A stretch of DNA of 64,000 bases from Triglochin maritima (lineage: Eukaryota; Streptophyta; Magnoliopsida; Alismatales; Juncaginaceae). The stretch lies in NCBI GenBank assembly GCA_963682175.1, contig OY821787.1, positions 21,120,501 to 21,184,500 on the forward strand. Reading direction: 5' to 3'. Each line of letters begins with the position of its first letter. Positions within the stretch are counted from its first letter, which is position 1. The translations under genes and the position numbers were made by a program. This document shows positions 59,085 through 64,000 of the stretch, one piece after another. A model generated the notes under the pieces. That model was not told the origin of the DNA, did not search any database, and saw only the letters and a list, made by a program, of their open reading frames with translations.

Positions 59085-60466
59085 TGATTAGTAGCATATC
59101 ATACATTGTATTCATGCTATATATATTTATTTTACCCCATATTTGTGCTACTCGAATGTTTATTTGATATGTTTCAGGGTTTTGGAAATAAAGAAGACAA
59201 ATGAAGAGAAAATGACCAAAATGCAACAAAAATGACTGATCGGTGAGACTTATGGACCTATCTGCAAGAGGGAAGGACATGGATGTAAGCCAAAAGGACC
59301 AATTAGCTAATCGAGAAACTCCACACCATCATGAGGAGTATTTTGGCAATTAGATTCGGGTCAAGACCCAAACAAAGGATCTGGGTGCACCTCACGTGGA
59401 CAGTTGAAGCACTGAAGATGCCAACCAAAAATGGTTCGAATCCGACCTAAAATGACCGCCAATTGGCGTCCTAGACAGGCAACCCGACTTCTCATGGTTG
59501 TGTATTATGTTGTTTGTATCCTTTTTGTAGAAGTTTAATAAGTCCCACATCAGGGGATTCTCCCCAGATGCCTTTTCCATGTCTATAAATAGAACTTCTC
59601 TTTCTCCTTTGTAATCCACCCATTGCTTTGTGTCAATTCACTCTACTTGGAGTAAGCCTTCGAACAAAACTCTAGTGTAGAAGAATGCAACTTGTAATGT
59701 GAGTCATTTAAATAAAATAATTCTTCCTAGTTTTGTTTTAATGTTCTCTCTTTTTGAATGCTTCTATGTTTTCCTTAGTTTTGTTTTCTTTATCTTAGTA
59801 TAACTAGTTAGAATGTCTTTCTCCCTTAGTATAATTGTTAGCTTAATTTGTAATGAGTAATTCCATCCCCCTTTGGGGCCCTTTGGGGGTGGAGTTGATG
59901 TTTATACATGTAATGAAGAATCAGATGAGTGTTATCTTTTGCAATATGTGATGAATGTAAATGTATGCTTGTTTGTTTAAAAGAGAATACTTAACTTGAT
60001 GGGTCCTACCATAACCATTAGGTACTTCCCATGCTTTTTTAGGTTCTTAATAACCAACTTGTTTATGCTCATGTTAATCAACTGGGTTAGTGATTTGAAT
60101 GATAGGTTTTGCCACAACCATTAGGTACTTCCTATGCATGAAAACACAACCTACACATGTGCCTTATTGAATGCATTCTTCACGACCGTATCACATGTGA
60201 ACACACACACCACCCCGTAGGAAATTTCAGCTTTCTAGTTTGTTAGTTGCTAGTTTAGTTTCATGTTAGTCTTGTGCTTGCATCTTTCTTGTTGTTAATT
60301 GTTAGTTTAGTGTAGCTTAGTTTAGTGTAACCAAACTTTTCTCCCCTTATTTTCCACTTGACTTCTGAAGAACCAAAGTTGACACACCTCCTTGTGGACT
60401 CGACCCATACTTGCCAACGTTTTCATCACGGTCGTGCACTTGCGGTTATTATAACTAAATCAATCA
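59085..60466 (+). repeat. Athila-family 5' LTR
   Basis: 1382 bp from TGATTAGTAGC to AAATCAATCA. It ends with the GTGCACTTGCGGTTATT block seen inverted at the start of every family LTR. Contains GACCGCCAATTGGCG (near 59453), a USE-like box and TATA. Confidence 0.88.
59542..59592 (+). promoter_or_regulatory. USE-like box plus TATA box in 5' LTR
   Basis: GTCCCACATCA at 59542-59552 (last base differs from the consensus) and TATAAATAG at 59584-59592, 31 bp between them. Confidence 0.55.
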
Positions 60467-60472
60467 AGTCTT

Positions 60473-60490
60473 TGGCACTGTTGCCGGGGA
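60473..60490 (+). other. Primer-binding site (Asp-tRNA-like)
   Basis: TGGCACTGTTGCCGGGGA, six bases after the LTR. It differs from the usual Athila/Tat site TGGCGCCGTTGCCGGGGA at two positions, G to A and C to T, in a GCCG context as expected from methyl-cytosine loss. Confidence 0.88.
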
Positions 60491-61611
60491 GGTGCTTTGT
60501 CCAGACTCTGGTTTGGACGATTCGAGTGGATTTAATCTTTTTGTTTTAGTTTCACTTTATTTCAGGACATTTACAATTTATTGGGGGAAGCAGCTCGACA
60601 AATCTAGGCTCAATTGAAGCTACCAAGACCTCCAAATAGCAGTCTGAGACAGCTGATTAGCGGCCTGGTTAGTTCATTTTGTCCTAAAATATCCTTTGTT
60701 GGTTGGACATGATAAAATAGTTATCTGGGAGCCCAATGTTGCATGTCTAGACTTCTATATTGCTCCTAGATCAATCAATAAACTAATCAATTCCCCCTTT
60801 TATACAATTTGGATAATAAAAGACAAAACAAACTATTAGTGGTTTGCCATCTAGGTCATGCATCATTTCTAGACCTTTTGTGCATTCATCTTTTCTTTGC
60901 TTTTTTTGTGTTGTTGAGTGCCAGCGTGAGGCACATGAACCCATTCTCTCATTCATGCATGGTGAATGCATACATTAGTTTGTAAGGTGCATTAGAAAAA
61001 GAATGAGGTGAGTGCTGGTATGGTGAGTTGCTTGCTAGCCTAAGGATTCAAAACATCTTTAAGAGGCACCACCTATACTCTTCAAGATATGGAGGGGGCA
61101 CTTCCACCTTAGCTTCACAAACCACACTCAGGTAAAGCCTTAATCTAAAATAAACTAGACATAAACCCCTAAGGACCTTGGGTGCATTGGGAGAGCGATC
61201 TAGTCACGACTGTCATAACTTGATCGGCGTCACCCACTTTGTCGATAGTAGGAGAGACGAGATAACTAGATCTTGGTTCACTGATGGGCTTTGTGGTATT
61301 CATTGTAGGGAGGTGAGGCATGTTGAGGTCGTGTGACCTAGGAGTTTGGCGTCGTCTAGCTGTAAGTACTTATAGCGACCTTAGGATGTTTGAATAGTGT
61401 TTGCTAGATTAGGCTTCTACCCTCACTTTTACCCACGCTAGCTTTAGGAATTCCTCCCTTCTCCTATGAGTCATCGTCTTCTCACCTACTTCTACGTTCT
61501 ATTCTCCTCCCCTTTACACTCTCTATAAGAATTTTTGGGTTGAATCGAGCAATATTTGCGAGCTTGGCCTTGTGGTGGAAAAAGTAGTCGACTCGAGAGT
61601 TCTTTGTCGAG
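60491..61611 (+). other. Leader of pol-less Athila-derived element
   Basis: 1.1 kb without a conserved frame. Right half matches 14025-14620 (GATCGGCGTCACC, GGTGAGGCATG, TTAGGCTTCTACC). Contains one AGCAGTCTGAGACAGCTGATTAGCGG stretch, shortened here to its ends AGCAGT and TAGCGG, that recalls the LTR palindromes. Confidence 0.75.
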
Positions 61612-62759
61612 ATGGGCAACCATCCATTTCATTGTTGGAACTTAGACTATTCTCCCTGGTATTCTAGACCCATGCATCCTGGGGTGCCTCAGACAAACCC
61701 CCCGTATGGTTGGGACTATCATAATTGTGCGGCTGAGCAATCTTCAGATTGGGGTAATATGAGAGGCACCGATTGCTAGACCACCATCTAGTTATGTTGG
61801 ATCATATGTTGGTCAACAAACTGAGACATTACAAGAACCTTTGGCCTCTTTCATGCATGTGGTAGACGACATGAGTGCACCGGTGGCTCCAGTAGCTATA
61901 TCGTGTGACTGTTGCGGGTTGAGTGGTCACGTTATCGGGGAATGTCCTTATGTTCCTCCAGAGCCTGAGTATGAGCATACATGCCTTTTCCCAAAATGCT
62001 CAATGTCACCTTTATGAATCCGCGTACATGACAAGAGGGATGGATTCATGGAGAGATGATATTGATTCAAATTTTTAAACGTCATACCCACCCCCATTAT
62101 TCTCCTCCCGAATACCCACATCCCTACCAGCCACCACCCATGACCACATGGACTAATTCTCAGCCTATTTACACCCAACCTACCAATTGTGACAATCCAA
62201 ATTTAAACTAAATGTTGACCCAAACTTGATTCCTTAAAACAAACACTCCAAACATTCACGGAAACCACTAAAAAATTATTGAAGTCCAACTTGAATTCCT
62301 TGCAAACTATAGAAATGCAAGTGAGTCAAATGACAAAACAATTAAGTGAACATAGGGAGGGTGGCCTTTCTCATCAACCTGGGGATTCATCTTTTGATAT
62401 TGAACCACCACCACATCCACAAATTAAAGCGCAATCTTCCAAAGTCAGTCTCCAAGACAGTCTGAGGGACTTGGGGTTTCAATTCACGATCACTTCGTGG
62501 GGGATTCCATTCAAATTGAGAATAACATGGACCAGTTTCATTATGATTCGGCACAGTATTGTGCCTTATCTTTTTGTCTTGTGGCCCTTGAGTCACATGC
62601 TCTTAATGTTGTGCCTCATAAGGACACACTTGTGGTGGAGCAAGAGCTCCCTAGTACCCTTAATTTCATACGACTTGATGAGAGTTTGTCTCTCACTATT
62701 GTTCCTGATCATCATGAAAATGATAGGACATCAAATAACTACATTGCCAATGAGGGTAT
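61612..62759 (+). pseudogene. Chimeric Athila-type gag with intact zinc knuckle
   Basis: Start MGNHPFHCWN at 61612. A 2-bp deletion near 61765 shifts the frame. In the shifted frame the knuckle at 61904-61945 is complete: C-DC-C-GLSG-H-VIGE-C (CX2CX4HX4C), and PPEPEYEH reads through where the minus-strand copies have TAG. A TGA at 62015 breaks it again. From 62279 the frame has METTQ-equivalent LQTIEMQVSQMTKQLSEH, LSHQPGDSSFDIEPPPHPQ, then, after another shift near 62460, DSIQIENNMDQFHYDSAQ and TIVPDHHENDRTSNNYIA. The acidic linker again follows directly with no gag C-terminus or protease. Cut at 62759 by the next element. Confidence 0.82.
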
Positions 62760-64000
62760 TGTTAAGATCTGTGGCGCTCAAATCACTAGATAAATGGGGA
62801 ATTAAAAATACTAATCGAAGGATTAAGGGAAGAGACAATTCAAACCACAAAATCGACGACACTGGAGTTTAGAGAGGTTCGGCACCTACACCGGGTGCTA
62901 GTCCTCCTCTAAGCCTCGCTCGATCCCCCAAGCCTCGCTTACAGTTCCACTAACCAATCTCCGTTCCGGGCGAAGATCAATGTCGTTTACAACTCCGAGC
63001 CTTGTGAACAATCCTCGCCTCGCTTGTGACTCCTCTCACAACTCAAGAGGCAACTTTCTCGAAGCTTTACAACTTGGTTATTCTTTGAATATGGAGATGG
63101 AATCACAATCTAACACTCTATACTTGAGCACACTTCGATACGGATATAGAATTGGATATGCAAGTGGTGAAGTTTTGGCTTGAGTGTTGAGGATTGAGAC
63201 CTTGAAGATGGAGAGGATTTTGCTTTGAGTATGGGATAGATAGGGAGTGTTCAAGAGTCTCAAAACCAACAAATGGGATCCTATTTATAAGCCTTCAAGC
63301 TCTACTAGCCGTTTGGGAGTTGGTGGGCAAATGGACCAATAGGATTGTGAGATGTGACTTAAGCTCGGGCAGATTTCTATGCATATTTGGTCGACCGTTA
63401 ACTGAACGGTAGTGCAAAGGAGTGGTATGAATTAAGCATACGGTTGACCGAAAGTGGTTCGGATCACCGTTCACTAACTTCCAGTAGCTTTTATCAATTT
63501 ATCCCTAATTAAGTTCGGTTAACCGAATTCCATTCGGTCCACCACTCCAAAGTGGACAGTAAGATTGGTTGGGCTCTGATCTACTCAAGTTCGGTTGACC
63601 GTGTACACGTCGGTAGACCAAAGTTAGCTTGGGTTTTGCACTAATAGTTATAGCTCAAATAGTCGTTGGGTAGAACGGTCAAGTGCCACGTGTAAATAGT
63701 CGTTGGGCGCCGAAAGCCAAGATGGACTCGGTTGACCAATAGGTATTCCGTCGTCCGAATTAGGACAAGTCAATTGGGATCTAATGACTTGATTGAAATG
63801 CGACCATTGGAGCAAAGTCCAAAACCGGTCTAGGGCTATTCAGTTGACCGAAGGTGGTTCGGTCTTCCGTCTGGGAAATTCAAGATAACACCTAAGTTTT
63901 ACTGGTGGGAAGTATTTGGGTAACTGATAGGTGTTTGGTGGACCGAACTAGAAGTTTTTGGTGGACCGTCTGGGGTTTTGTGTACCGAATTTTGACGGGA
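62760..64000 (+). repeat. Start of another LTR-like element, runs off the window
   Basis: Begins TGTTAAGATCTGTGG exactly where gag homology ends, preceded by GGTAT as possible target repeat. No conserved protein in 1.24 kb. From 63387 onward it is dense in GGTCGACCG/CGGTTGACCG/CGGTTAACCG-type motifs. TG start and position inside another element suggest an LTR; family unknown and its end is outside the window. Confidence 0.6.

Larger units (their letters stand above)
59085..62759 (+). mobile_element. Pol-less Athila-derived element, right end replaced
   Basis: Plus-strand 5' LTR, primer site, leader and chimeric gag, then a second element begins at 62760. It has the same gag-linker fusion as the minus-strand units but is clearly diverged and independent. 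It is the only one here with a recognisable primer site and a complete zinc knuckle. Confidence 0.88.

Noticed and set aside
62279..62872. Single 197-residue protein at 62.3-62.9 kb
   Set aside because: Only the first 55 or so residues match gag; the rest is out of frame and runs past the junction at 62760 into another element.
1..64000. tRNA, rRNA or host single-copy genes
   Set aside because: None found by reading both strands; apart from primer-binding sites no tRNA-like sequence stood out.

Overview
The window is plant nuclear repeat DNA, probably pericentromeric or other heterochromatic sequence. I find no intact host gene, rRNA or tRNA. Evidence for a plant: a Ty1/copia element with an initiator-Met tRNA primer site, several Ty3/gypsy copies of the plant-specific Athila type (Asp-tRNA-like primer site, FMDDF reverse transcriptase motif, DLG protease), and a CACTA (En/Spm) TNP2-type transposase. 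The species cannot be named from this sequence. Most coding regions are broken by stops, many of which look like C-to-T or G-to-A changes as expected after methylation-linked decay.

Layout. 1-8340: copia element with a truncated 5' LTR and a full 2-kb 3' LTR; its two LTRs differ by roughly two dozen positions in 613 aligned bases (counted by eye). It sits in the pol gene of an Athila-type element (8341-12055) that keeps decayed RT/RNase H and an integrase with its DDE triad. 12091-13507: solo Athila-family LTR (TGATTGA...TCAATCA) flanked by TATAG. 13002-16804: two inverted-LTR arrangements around an identical-length 109-bp spacer, partly duplicated in tandem.

15654-46357: a tandem segmental duplication of about 15.2 kb (copy 1 15654-30881, copy 2 30882-46357). 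Each copy holds a minus-strand LTR-internal-LTR-internal run of Athila-derived, pol-less elements, followed by unclassified sequence and a copia-type LTR that itself carries an Athila-family solo LTR (TSD TAAAA). Copy 1 alone has a 1554-bp solo LTR (TSD CAAGC; empty sites exist in the other copies) and a 1782-bp deletion. With these two events removed the copies differ in length by only about 25 bp.

46586-52040: rearranged Athila pieces, then a minus-strand Athila element with 3' LTR, protease and gag but no RT or integrase. 52180-59080: CACTA-derived territory with a TNP2 C-terminal fragment, a possible cytochrome P450 I-helix gene fragment, a possible GRF zinc-finger fragment, CACTACAACC termini and ACCGACGTGG subterminal repeats. 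59085-62759: plus-strand, pol-less Athila-derived element with LTR, primer site and a chimeric gag. 62760-64000: start of another LTR-like element rich in CGGTYRACCG-type motifs.

The most interesting system is the pol-less Athila family. Five copies carry the same chimeric gag: an N-terminal part with a zinc knuckle, then the QPE-rich region, joined directly to the acidic linker that follows protease in the fuller relative at 50.2-52 kb, with gag C-terminus and protease missing. Such elements would need proteins supplied in trans. Their LTRs also carry a conserved GTCCCACATCG box 31-33 bp upstream of a TATA box, the arrangement known from plant Pol II snRNA promoters, and a GC-flanked CCAATTGG palindrome upstream of it.
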